This document shows positions 55,141 to 64,000 of a DNA stretch of 64,000 bases, piece after piece. Position numbers and translations under genes: made by a program. The DNA is from Pyropia haitanensis. Taxonomy: Eukaryota > Rhodophyta > Bangiophyceae > Bangiales > Bangiaceae. Each line of letters starts with the position of its first letter. The first letter of the stretch is position 1. The stretch spans positions 434,001 to 498,000 of the forward strand of contig SDUX01000008.1 in the NCBI GenBank assembly GCA_008729055.1. The letters are read 5' to 3'. Below the pieces are notes generated by a model that was not told the origin of the DNA, made no database searches, and saw only the letters and a program-made list of their open reading frames with translations.

Positions 55141-57627
55141 GGCAGCTCACTCCCCCCCCCCCCTCCTTTTTTTTTTTCCACGTGCGCCGGCCCCCCCCCC
55201 CCCCACCGCCCGCGCACGCTGCGCGCCGCGCCCCGACGGCGGTGGGGTAGGTGTCGCGGCCGCCCGCGGCGTGCCACCCCCCCCCCGCCCCTGCGGCGGC
55301 GCGCCGCCGCCGGCCGGCCGCGGCGGCCGCGCCCGTCGCGGCGCGCGGCGGGCGGGCCGGCGGGCACCCGCCGCGGCCGCGGCGGGCCGCCCGCGGCGGC
55401 CGCGGATGGGCGAGCGTGCCGCCGGCATCCGCCCGCCGCGTCTCACTCGTCGGCGTGGCCAGCGGGCGGATCCCCCCTCCCCCTCCCCCTCCAGCCTCTG
55501 CCTCGGTGGGAACCGCGCCGCGGGGTCTGTCCCTCCTCCGCGGCTGGTCTGTGGGCGAGACCCCCCCCCCCCACCCGCCCTCTTGATCGCTGGCACCCCC
55601 CACAAGAGGCGCCCACACCCCCCCCCCCCTCCCCTCCCCCCCGTGACCCGCGACTGTCCCCCGCGGCACCTGCGCCGCCAGCTCGCGGCGGGCGGCAGCC
55701 ACCACCACCCCGCCGCGGCCGCCGCGCAAACGACCGTCCCGGTGGGGGGGTGCGCGTGTCTGCCGGCAGACGCCACACCCCCCGCGGCGGCCGCGACCGC
55801 GTCGACGGGCGGCAGCGGCAGCGGCGGCGGCGGCGGCACGGCCGCCGCCGCCCGCCCGCCCGGCCCCGCGCGTGTCGCCGGCCGCCCGCGGCCGCCGCCG
55901 CACGCTGCCGCCACCGCCCGTGACGACGGGCGGCCCGTGTGGGCCATAGGCCGAGCGGGGACGGCGGCCGTCAAACCCCCCCCCCCCCCCCCCCCCCCTG
56001 CACACGGGTTTCCACCGCGGCCGTCAGCCACGGACATTCCTTCCCCCCCCCCCCCCCTCCCTGCAGACGCTCGACGCTGCCGCCGCCGCCGTTGCCACGG
56101 CCACACTGGCGCCGTCGCTGGGCGGTGTGTTGACACCAGCGGCACCCCCCCCTCCCCCCCCCCCCCCCCCCCCCCACCCCCCACCACCACCACCACCACC
56201 GCCGCCCCCCACCCCCCCCCCATCCAGACAGCCACCACCGGCGGCGACCGCCGCGATTGCGGCGGCGGCGGCGGCCGCTCCCCCCCCCCCCCCCCCACCC
56301 CCACCGCCACCGCCGGGCAGCGTCGCGGCGGGCCACCGCCACCGCCGGCGGCATTCCCCCACCGCCAGTCGCCGCCGGCGGCATTCGCCCACCGCCAGTG
56401 GCCGCCGGGCGCGCGACGGCGCGGACCGCGGCGGTCGCGGCAGTGTCCACCACCCCCTCCCCCCCCCCCCCCCCTCCACACACACCCACTCCCCCGCCGG
56501 CAAAAAAGGTCTGCCGCCCCACACGGGGCGGCGGCGGCGGGATCCCGCCGGCGGCGACTCCCCCTTCCCCCCCCCCCCAACAAGGATGCACCGCCCGCCC
56601 GCCGGCGGCACCCACACTCCCCCCCACCCCCCCCCCCCCCCCATCGCGTGGCCGCCAGCCGGCCGGCTGGCCAGCCAGCCGCCCCCTGCCGCAACCAACC
56701 CCCCCCCACCCCCACGGCACCCCCCCCCCCCCCCCTCCCATCCCGGTTCCCCCCCCCCCTCACCCCCCCCCGCCGCCGTTTCTTCCCCGCCGCGCCCCCC
56801 CCCCCCCCCCCACCGGCGGTGCGCACCCCCCACGGGAGCGGCCACCACCCCCACCGCTCCCCCCCCCCCCACCCACAGTTGCGCGCTCCGCACGCCGCAC
56901 GCCGCGCGTCGGGGCGCACACGAGCGGCGGCACCCCCCCCCCCCCCCCCCTCCCCCCCCCCTCCCCCCCCCCGCCGCCGCGGCCGCCGCGGCCGCCGCGG
57001 CCACGTTGCCGCCACACCCGGCTGCCGCGCGCGTGTGGGGTGCGCGCCGCCGGCGGCGGCGGTCGGCCGACGACGCGCGGTTCCCCCGCCCCCCCCCCGC
57101 CCCCCCCCCCGCCGCACCGCCGCCGCACCGGCGGCGCCGCTGCCCCGCGCCGCCGCCGTTAGTGGCCGCCACGCCTCGACGGCGGCCGCGGTCTGTTTCC
57201 CCTCCTGCCGTGACCGCCACGCGCAGACGACGGGGGCGGCTCTCTTCCAGTCACACCTCCGTTCCCCGCCCCTTTCCCCATCCCCCCACCCCTCCGCGCC
57301 GCGACTCCGCACCGCGCTCCCTCCCCCCCCACCCCGCCCTCCTCCTTGTCCTCTTCCACGCCCCCCCGCCACCCCCCCCCCCCCCCCCCCTCTTCCTGTT
57401 CCCGTCCTTGTCCCGTCAGCCCCGTCCGACGTGCTCCTTCCCCCTCTTGGTTTTTTTTGCGCTTTTTTTTTTTTTTTTTTTTTTCTTTCCCCGCGAGCGA
57501 CGGCGCTCACGGTCGGCGGGGGGGGGTCGCCGCCCATGACCACGCCGCGGCAGGCTGCCGGCGGCCGCGTCGGCACGGGCGTGCCGATCCCGCCGGCGGT
57601 GGCGGCGGCGGCGGCGTCGGCGGCGGC

Positions 57628-57660
<33 letters not shown>

Positions 57661-57752
57661 TGGCGGTCGGGCACGGCCGCGGCGGTGGCGGCGCGTGGAT
57701 CCGCTGGCGGGGCGGCCGCCACGGATGGGCGGCGGCGCGCCGCGCGCGGGGC

Positions 57753-57800
<48 letters not shown>

Positions 57801-57871
57801 GCGGTGGCGGAGTACCCCTCCCCCCCCCTCCTCGCGGGGGCTCCCCCTCCGCCTCCCCCCCCCCCATCCCC
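55141..57871. other. C-rich low-complexity region and leader of the secreted protein gene
   Basis: Long C runs alternate with proline-coding triplets; many frames are open on both strands but none shows a domain. The last part (57300-57535) is pyrimidine-rich with a T run at about 57465-57485, probably the 5' leader. An in-frame ATG at 57536 could add an alanine/glycine-rich stretch to the next protein. Confidence 0.4.
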
Positions 57872-60574
57872 ATGGCGCCCGCCGGCGGCGGTCGTTGCCA
57901 CAGATGGGCGGCGCTGCTGGTCGTGCCGCTGCTGCTCGTGGCGGTAACGGCGGCGACGGCCGACACGGTGGCGGCGGCGGCGACGGCGGCGGCGGCGGTG
58001 CTGGCGCCCGTCACGGCGGGGGTGGGCGTCGCGCCCGGCGCGCCATCGGCGGTGGCGGGGCGGGATGATGGCGCCCACGCGGTGCCCGGCAGTGGCTACA
58101 CCGTCATTGATATGGACGGCACCGGCGCGGCGGTGGTGGCGCTCGACGGCAGCGGCTCGCACACCCACAATAGCGGCCGGGCGGGGGTGGCGGTGCCGGC
58201 GGGCCGGCCGGGCCCCGACTCGGGCTATGGCGGCGTCATTGCGCTGACGTGGTCGGTCGACGGGGTGGTCATTGGGACGGGCCCGACGCCGCGGGCGACG
58301 TTTCCCGTCGGCACCACCACCGTCTTGCTGACGGTCAAGGACTGGGCGGGCGACGTGCACGCCGCGACGACGCGGGTGGTCGTCCGCGGCGACCGCACGG
58401 CTGGCCTCTGGTGCTACTATACGCCGGCGGGGGCGGCGGGGGGCAAGGCCACCCACGCCGCCGCCGCCGCGACGGTGCGGTTTGGCAACGCCGCCGCGTT
58501 TGGGGTGCCGTTTGCGGCGGGCGGGGCGGCGTGGACCGCCCGCTGCGTCGGTTCGTACCTGGCCACCGCCGCCGCACGGGTGATGTTTGGGGTGGTGGCC
58601 GACGGCGGCGCCGCGACGCTCACCATCCGGGGGCGGCGGGTGCCCCTCGCGGGGGGCAACCCGTCGGTCGCGACGCGCATCGCGACGGTGGCGCTGCCAG
58701 CGGGCGTGCACCCGCTCGAGTTGACCTACACCCGCCGCCCCGCCGCGGGCGGGCAGCCGCGGCTCATCCTCAACGTGCCCGCCGCGCTGCTCAGCCACCA
58801 GGACCGGACGCTGCTGCCGACGCTCAGCGCGGTCGCGCCCGCGGCGGGGGACCTGGCCGGCGGCTCGCGGCTGGTCCTCCGCGGCACCGCCCTCGCCCGC
58901 GCGTCGACGGTGCGCATCGGGGGGGTGCCCGCCGAGGTTGTCACCGAGCCACTCTCGCGGCAGCAGCAGGCGTCGGCCGCCACGCGGGTGACGGTGGTGG
59001 TGCCCCGTGGGGCCGCGCCGGGCCCCGCCGACGTGGTCGTCGTCACCCCCACCGGCGAGTCCAACCCGCTGCCCTACACGTACGTCGCCACGGCGGTGCC
59101 GCCAGAGGTGATTGCGTGGCGGCCGTCGGCGCTGCTGACCGCCGACGGGAGCGCCCCGTTTCCGCTGCGCGCGGCAACGACGACCGCGATGGGGCCCGAC
59201 GGGCGGCTGTACGTGGGCTGCGCCGCGGGCGGCCAGCTGTACCGGCTGACCGTCGACTGGCTGACGCACCGCGTCAGCGAGGCGTGCAGCACGTGGCTGG
59301 GCGGCCAGATCCTGGGCGTCTCGTTCAACCCGCTCGACGTTGGCCGCGGCCCGCCGCGGGTGTACGTGTCGGTCGGCAACCTGACCGTCGGCGCGCCGTG
59401 GGCGGGCGGCCGCGTCGTGCGGCTGACCTCCCTCCCCACCGGCGGGTGCTTCTCCTCCCCGACCACCGTTGTCAGCGGCCTGCCCGTGCAGGTTGGCCAC
59501 GACCACAGCATTGGCCGGCCCGCCTACACCGAGACGGGCGACATGCTCCTCCCCGTGGGCGGCGTCACCAACGTGGGCATCCCGCACCCGGCGTCTGGGT
59601 CACTCGACGAGTCCCCGCTGTCCGCGTCGATTGTCAAGGTGCCGCTGTCCAAGCCCGGCTTTGACGGCCGCATCCGCTACTCGACCGCCGACGCCGCCAC
59701 CGCCCGTGTCGTTGGCGGCGACGTGACCGTCTGGGCGTCGGGCGTGCGCAACGGGCTCTTCCTCGAGCGCCACTCTGTGTCGGGCACCTACTGGATCCTG
59801 GACAATGGGCCCAACCTGGGGTATGGCGACGTCTCACGGACGTGCAGCGTGACGGAGCCGATGGACCCGGACGCGCCGCCGGTGCAGCGGTGGGACAAGC
59901 TGCTCAACGTTGTCGAGGGCGGCTACTATGGGCACCCCAACCGGAACCGCGGGCGCGACGACCCGCGGCAGTGCACGTACCGGCTGCCCAAGGAGCGCGC
60001 GCCGGGCTACACGCCCACGTTGGCCGACTTTCAGCCGAGCACCAACGGCATTGCCGAGATGCGGGTCAACTTGTACCGGGGCGCCCTCAAGGGGCACCTG
60101 TTCTTTTCGCGGTTCGCCACGGGCGGCGACGGCCTGGTGACGGCCGCCAACGTGACGCCGTCGGGGGTGCTCTTTGGTGGCGACCGCTCGATCCGCACCG
60201 TCAAGTTCTACTCTGGCCTGTCCATTACGGTCAGCCCGTACGGGGCGCTCGTCATGCCGCGGGTGCGGCAGGGCAAGGCGGTGGTGCTCATCCCCATTTA
60301 CAAGCGCACGCCCGAGGCGGGGCCGCTCATCCTCAGCGTCACCCCCAACCGCGGGCCCCGCCGCGGCGGCTACCGCGTGTGGGTGGCGGGCTACAACTGG
60401 GGCGTGCCGACGTCGCCGCCGGTCGTCACGGTCGGCCGACGCCCGTGCACGGATGTGGTGGTTGGCAAGGCCGGCCTCTACTGCACCATCCCAGAGGGGC
60501 AGGGGAAGTTGGCGGTGTTTGTCAATGGCGTCAAGGGCGGCACGGGGCACGACTTTGAGTACCTGGACGTGTGA
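57872..60574 (+). CDS. Secreted multidomain protein: PKD, PA14-like, IPT, beta-propeller, IPT
   Basis: A 900-residue uninterrupted product. The start at 57872 is chosen because MAPAGGGRCHRWAALLVVPL, with LLVAVTAATADT after it, is an ideal signal peptide; ATG 57536 is the alternative. Residues about 75-172 are a PKD domain (VALDGSGSHTHN, ALTWSVDG, TVLLTVKDWAG). About 178-306 look like PA14 (GLWCYYTP, RFGNAAAFGV, VADGGAATLTIRGRR). About 315-406 are an IPT/TIG fold (PTLSAVAPAAGDLAGGSRLV). About 410-813 form a six-bladed propeller of the glucose/sorbosone-dehydrogenase type (GHDHSIGRPAYTETGDMLLP, VWASGVRNGLFLER, VVEGGYYGHPNRNRG). About 817-900 are a second IPT ending in FEYLDV. It likely acts outside the cell or in the wall, perhaps binding carbohydrate through PA14; enzymatic activity of the propeller is uncertain. 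Confidence 0.85.
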   Translation: MAPAGGGRCHRWAALLVVPLLLVAVTAATADTVAAAATAAAAVLAPVTAGVGVAPGAPSAVAGRDDGAHAVPGSGYTVIDMDGTGAAVVALDGSGSHTHNSGRAGVAVPAGRPGPDSGYGGVIALTWSVDGVVIGTGPTPRATFPVGTTTVLLTVKDWAGDVHAATTRVVVRGDRTAGLWCYYTPAGAAGGKATHAAAAATVRFGNAAAFGVPFAAGGAAWTARCVGSYLATAAARVMFGVVADGGAATLTIRGRRVPLAGGNPSVATRIATVALPAGVHPLELTYTRRPAAGGQPRLILNVPAALLSHQDRTLLPTLSAVAPAAGDLAGGSRLVLRGTALARASTVRIGGVPAEVVTEPLSRQQQASAATRVTVVVPRGAAPGPADVVVVTPTGESNPLPYTYVATAVPPEVIAWRPSALLTADGSAPFPLRAATTTAMGPDGRLYVGCAAGGQLYRLTVDWLTHRVSEACSTWLGGQILGVSFNPLDVGRGPPRVYVSVGNLTVGAPWAGGRVVRLTSLPTGGCFSSPTTVVSGLPVQVGHDHSIGRPAYTETGDMLLPVGGVTNVGIPHPASGSLDESPLSASIVKVPLSKPGFDGRIRYSTADAATARVVGGDVTVWASGVRNGLFLERHSVSGTYWILDNGPNLGYGDVSRTCSVTEPMDPDAPPVQRWDKLLNVVEGGYYGHPNRNRGRDDPRQCTYRLPKERAPGYTPTLADFQPSTNGIAEMRVNLYRGALKGHLFFSRFATGGDGLVTAANVTPSGVLFGGDRSIRTVKFYSGLSITVSPYGALVMPRVRQGKAVVLIPIYKRTPEAGPLILSVTPNRGPRRGGYRVWVAGYNWGVPTSPPVVTVGRRPCTDVVVGKAGLYCTIPEGQGKLAVFVNGVKGGTGHDFEYLDV

Positions 60575-61083
60575 GGCTGGGGCCGCCTGGGAACGCACCG
60601 GTGGGTGGGAGGGAGGGAGGGGGGGCGGCGGCGGGAGGGGCGGGGGCGGGGGGGGCGGGGGGGGCGGGGGGGGGCGGGGGGGGCGGGGGGGGGGGGGAGG
60701 CAAGAGCGAAAGGGGGGGGCGACGGGGAGCAAAGGGATGGGCCCAGCCGGGCGCGCCCGCCGCGTCGGCGCTGTTGCTGGGTTTTTTGTGGGGGCGGAGG
60801 GGGGGGGGGAGGCGACGAGCTGGTCACTTTTACTTTATTACTTGATTCCGCACGCCCGTGGATGCAATACCGGCCCACCCGCCGCGCGGCCGGCCGGCCG
60901 GCCGCCGCCGCCGGCGACGATCCGTGCCGAGCGGCGCAACAGGACAGGGGCCGCGGCGGCAGCGCGGCGCGCAGCGTGCAAGGCGGGAGCGGACCCGCGC
61001 CGCGGCGGGTCCCGTCGCTGGTGCGGGCAGCGGAGGCGCGGTTGGCTCTCGCCCCCCCCCTGCGGTCCGCCCCCCCCACACCC
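60575..61083. other. Convergent 3' region
   Basis: G-rich tandem GGGGGC runs (60615-60720), then a TACTTTATTACTTG patch at 60830-60845, between convergent genes. No gene is seen. Confidence 0.45.
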
Positions 61084-61195
61084 TCAGTCTTGCAGGCGCT
61101 GCACGTCAGCCCCCCCCCCCCCCTCGGCCGCCACCAGCAGCGCGTCCACGACGGCCAGGTCCGCCCACGCGGCGGCGGCATCCAGCGGCGGCGGC

Positions 61196-61228
<33 letters not shown>

Positions 61229-61866
61229 CACGCCGCCACCCACGCCGCCACCTCCGCGTCGACGCCGCCAAACGGGTGGAACTCCTCCCCCCGCCGCCCC
61301 TCCCCGCCGCCGCCGTCGTCGTCCGCGGCGGCCGTCTCCCACCGCACCCAGTAGCCGCCGCCGCCGTCGCGGTCGCCGCGGGCCACCTCCACCGCCCCCC
61401 CGCGGCCCGACACGCGCAGCCGCCACGACCGGGTGGCGCCCGCAAAGGACAGCGACACCGACGCCGGGGTGCCGCCCGACAGCACCACCGCCGCGGCGAC
61501 GCCGTCGGGCGCGGCGGCGGTACGCGCGTGGTCGCCGTCGCCCCCCCCCCCCCCCCACCGCCAGCGGCAGCGTCCGCCGGCGACAGTACCGCCCCCACCA
61601 CGCGGGTGACCTCGGCGCCGGTGACGGCGCGGAGGGCGGCGACGGAGTGGACCCCCCCGTCGGCGAGCACCCCCCCCCGGTGCGTCGGGCTCGCCCGCCA
61701 CGCCGTCGCGGCGTACGGGCTCGACGCGGCCATTGCCGGCGAGTGGCCCGTCAGCGACACCGCGACGGGCGCGCCCGCCGCGCCCGCCGCGACGAGCGCG
61801 GCGGCGCGGGCCAGCCCCGGCTCGGCGCGGAAGTTCTCCGCCACCGCGTACAGCGGGGGGGGGCGG

Positions 61867-61898
<32 letters not shown>

Positions 61899-62315
61899 GG
61901 CGGCGGCGAGCACCTCCCGGCCCGCGTCGAGGCTGTGCGCCAGCGGCTTTTCGCTGAGCACGTGGAGGCCCGCGCCGAGCGCGCGGGCGGCGAGCCGCGC
62001 GAGCGCGGGGATGGGCACCGCCAGGATGACCGCGTCGGTACCGCCGTCGGCGGCGGTGCCGGTATGGAGGAGCGCGTCGAGGGCGTCGTCGCCAGACAGG
62101 ACGGCGGGGCGTGCGCCGCCAGTCGCGTCGGCGTCGTCGGTGTAGGCGGCGGCGAGGGCGGCGGCGGACTCGTGGCTTCGTGACCAGACGGCGGTGAGGG
62201 TGACGGCGCCAGAGGCGAGGTGGGGGGTGAGGGCAGGGCGGTGGGCGGTGCGGGCAAAGATGCCCGCGCCGAGGAGGGCGACGCGCAGAGGGGGAGGAGC
62301 GGGGGAGTCGGGCAT
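61084..62315 (-). CDS. Gfo/Idh/MocA family NAD(P)-dependent oxidoreductase
   Basis: The N-terminal Rossmann fold has VALLGAGIFARTAHRPAL (residues 12-29) with the dinucleotide glycine motif, TAVWSRS, DAVILAVPIPALARLAARAL and the EKP motif at 122-124 (HVLSEKPLAHS), whose lysine is catalytic in this family. The C-terminal alpha/beta domain follows (ENFRAEPGLARAAALV, GGVLADGGVHSVAALRAVTG). The frame switches in the C run at 61541-61556 and continues with AAAVVLSGGTPASVSLSFAG, FHPFGGVDAEVAAWVAACRG, and a final helix ending at 61084. The joined length of about 410 residues suits the family. The substrate, probably a sugar or inositol derivative, cannot be told from sequence. The ATG is at 62315. 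Confidence 0.85.
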
Positions 62316-62655
62316 GGTGAGAGGGAGAGTGTGGGGAAAGAAGAAGAGGAGGGGGGAAGGGCAGAGGTGAACGGTTAAGCGGAGCCGAGGGGGAGGGGGC
62401 AGCAGTCTGGACAAGACGAGGAGGGGGCGCCAGCCTGGTCAAGGAGGGAGGGCGGGGGCGTAGCGGTCAAGACGGGGGGCGTGAGGGATGGGGTAGCACT
62501 GCAGCGAGTTGGCGATGGGGTGCGAGTCTTGGTGGAGGTTTCGTGTGGGATGGCCTGGGTGGTGTGCTGCGGGACATGACGAAACTGCAAGACTATTGCA
62601 GTTTTCGAGTTTTTGTTCCAAGATAGCAAGACAAACCGTGTTGTGGAACGCCGTC

Positions 62656-62693
62656 CCATTGGCTGGATCATGCTGTATGCGCCGACCATTGGC
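62656..62693 (-). promoter_or_regulatory. Twin GCCAATGG boxes 30 bp apart
   Basis: On the minus strand two identical GCCAATGG motifs lie at 62693-62686 and 62663-62656, about 340 bp upstream of the oxidoreductase ATG and pointing toward it, in an AT-richer patch. Confidence 0.6.
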
Positions 62694-64000
62694 CGAGAGG
62701 GGCATCGTCTTTCTCGCTCTAAAATCCAAATTCTATATTTCATTGTTCCTATGTGACCGATGTCAGTCGTCTGCTCTGACTGTTTGACACGTTTGCCCTT
62801 CAGGGATTTGCATGCGCTCTCCTCCGAGGTCGGCGGGCACGGGCGCCGTCCGCCCACCACGCTTCGCAGCCAAACGACAGCTGTTTGCGTCAAGGAGCGG
62901 CAGCAACGCCATCGCTCTCTCATCAACCTGCCAGGCTGGGGGCTTGGTACCCGCTCAGCCCCTCTGTCAGGCAATGCGTGGACAGCGAGAGAAGGAAAAG
63001 AAGCATGACGAGGGGTGCGGGGGAAGGAAGGAAGAAGGGTTGCGAGAAGTAAGGAGCTCATTGGTCTGGTGTTGTTTGAGCCACTGACGCTGCCCCAGCC
63101 GCGACCAGGTTACTGCGCTCACCGCCGCAGGCCCTTGTGCCCCCCCCAGTCGCATCAGGAGGAAACGCGCCAACCTGAGATTGCAATCCTAAGGCCGAAC
63201 GCACAAAAGTGCGGGCGTGTGCGGGTGGTCCTCGGCGCAGGCGCACCCGGTCATGTGAAGGGGCAGCGGCTGCTTGGAAGATGTTCTCTCCACATCGCGG
63301 CGCTTGAGGTCGCCCGATTTGGCAGCGACCGTCCGTAGGGAGTAGAGGATGCGCGCTGATACACAAGCACAGCGGCGGCGCCCGCGACATCCGTCTCCCT
63401 CCCTCTCCACCAAGGTCCGTCCGGCCGCGCCGTCTATTTCCAGTTTGCCTCACCGCGCCCGAGCTACAGCCCGTCGCGCGCACTCGTCCGCAATTGGGGT
63501 GCGGGGCAAGCAACTATTTGCAATACATCAGGACTGTGTGTTGTCCAAACAAGTGTGTATCGTATGTTCCAACGCGTCTCACAATTATAGCCGCTTGTGA
63601 GGCCAGCAGCGTCTGGCGGGTGCCGCTTCGAAACCACCACAATTCGTGAACCCAGCGGGCGGCTGTCACGCCGCGGCACCGAGAGCTCCTGCCGCCGAGA
63701 TCCTCGTGCAGATGGGAGCTCCAACCTCACGCTCCCGCCGCACCCGAAGCATCCCCTGGACCGCCCCCCCAGCGCGAGCCCCCCTCGCTGGCGGCCGGCT
63801 AGGCGGGGGGGGTGGGCGGAATGGGTAGGCAAGACACTTGCCGCCACCGCCTGCAGCAACCGCGCGCACGCTGCAATCCACATTCTTGGTTGGGCCTATC
63901 ACACGCCCGCCTGATCCGCCACGTCCCGCCGCCCGCTCCGTGACACATTCGCCGCATTGCCCCCAACGTTTCGTCTGACTCTTCGTCGTTGTCTCCCCAC
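62694..64000. other. Intergenic region to window end
   Basis: Mixed-composition sequence without a supported gene. Short open frames on both strands have no domains or consistent codon bias. An AT-rich patch at 63520-63600 may be a promoter for a gene beyond the window. Confidence 0.35.

Noticed and set aside
55271..57535. Upstream extension of the secreted protein frame
   Set aside because: Almost pure proline and arginine low complexity upstream of a perfect signal peptide and a pyrimidine-rich leader.

Overview
The window is nuclear DNA of a very GC-rich eukaryote. Most coding stretches carry long poly-alanine, poly-glycine and poly-proline tracts with G or C at nearly every third codon position. 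Introns are few and short (three resolved: 259, 557 and 389 bp, with donors GTACGT, GTACGT and GTAGGT). The gene set is eukaryotic: GDP-mannose pyrophosphorylase, an ASH2-like COMPASS subunit, a La-related protein, SARAF, a nuclear-encoded complex I fragment, a PPR-like protein and a bS1m-like mitoribosomal protein. My best guess is an alga, possibly a bangiophyte red alga (Porphyra/Pyropia type). That rests on base composition and gene architecture only and is not proven. Layout: 1-2.15 kb is alanine-rich low-complexity sequence whose coding strand I cannot settle. From 3.2 to 40 kb genes alternate strands almost perfectly: PPR-like (+), class I aldolase-like (-), mitochondrial membrane protein (+), GMPP (-), bS1m-like (-), SARAF (+), ASH2-like (-), complex I 75 kDa FeS part (+), LARP (-), BtuF-like (+), DCAF15-like (-), an uncertain gene (+), bZIP-like (-). 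Divergent pairs share short, AT-richer promoter islands, several with a CCAAT box in the form GCCAATGG. Convergent pairs share poly-A or poly-T rich 3' regions. From 40 to 45.2 kb lies AT-richer, gene-poor DNA with an inverted repeat and palindromes. A family-16 methyltransferase (+) follows at 45.2-47.2 kb. From 47.2 to 57.8 kb is gene-poor DNA holding two transposon-like structures: a 790 bp MITE-like element with 26 bp perfect terminal inverted repeats, and a 3.5 kb element with degenerate inverted ends and CCACC-rich direct repeats inside. The last part has a large secreted protein (PKD, PA14-like, IPT, beta-propeller, IPT) (+), converging on a Gfo/Idh/MocA oxidoreductase (-) that has a twin CCAAT promoter. 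A technical point matters for every reader: nearly all long genes here break reading frame at G or C runs (usually 8 or more bases). I read these as consensus-length errors in homopolymers, so I annotate such genes as CDS spanning the breaks rather than as pseudogenes. The most interesting biology is the class I aldolase that lacks its Schiff-base lysine, the complex I 75 kDa subunit that stops after its FeS domains, a DCAF15-like protein, a BtuF-like (vitamin B12-binding type) protein, and the two mobile elements.
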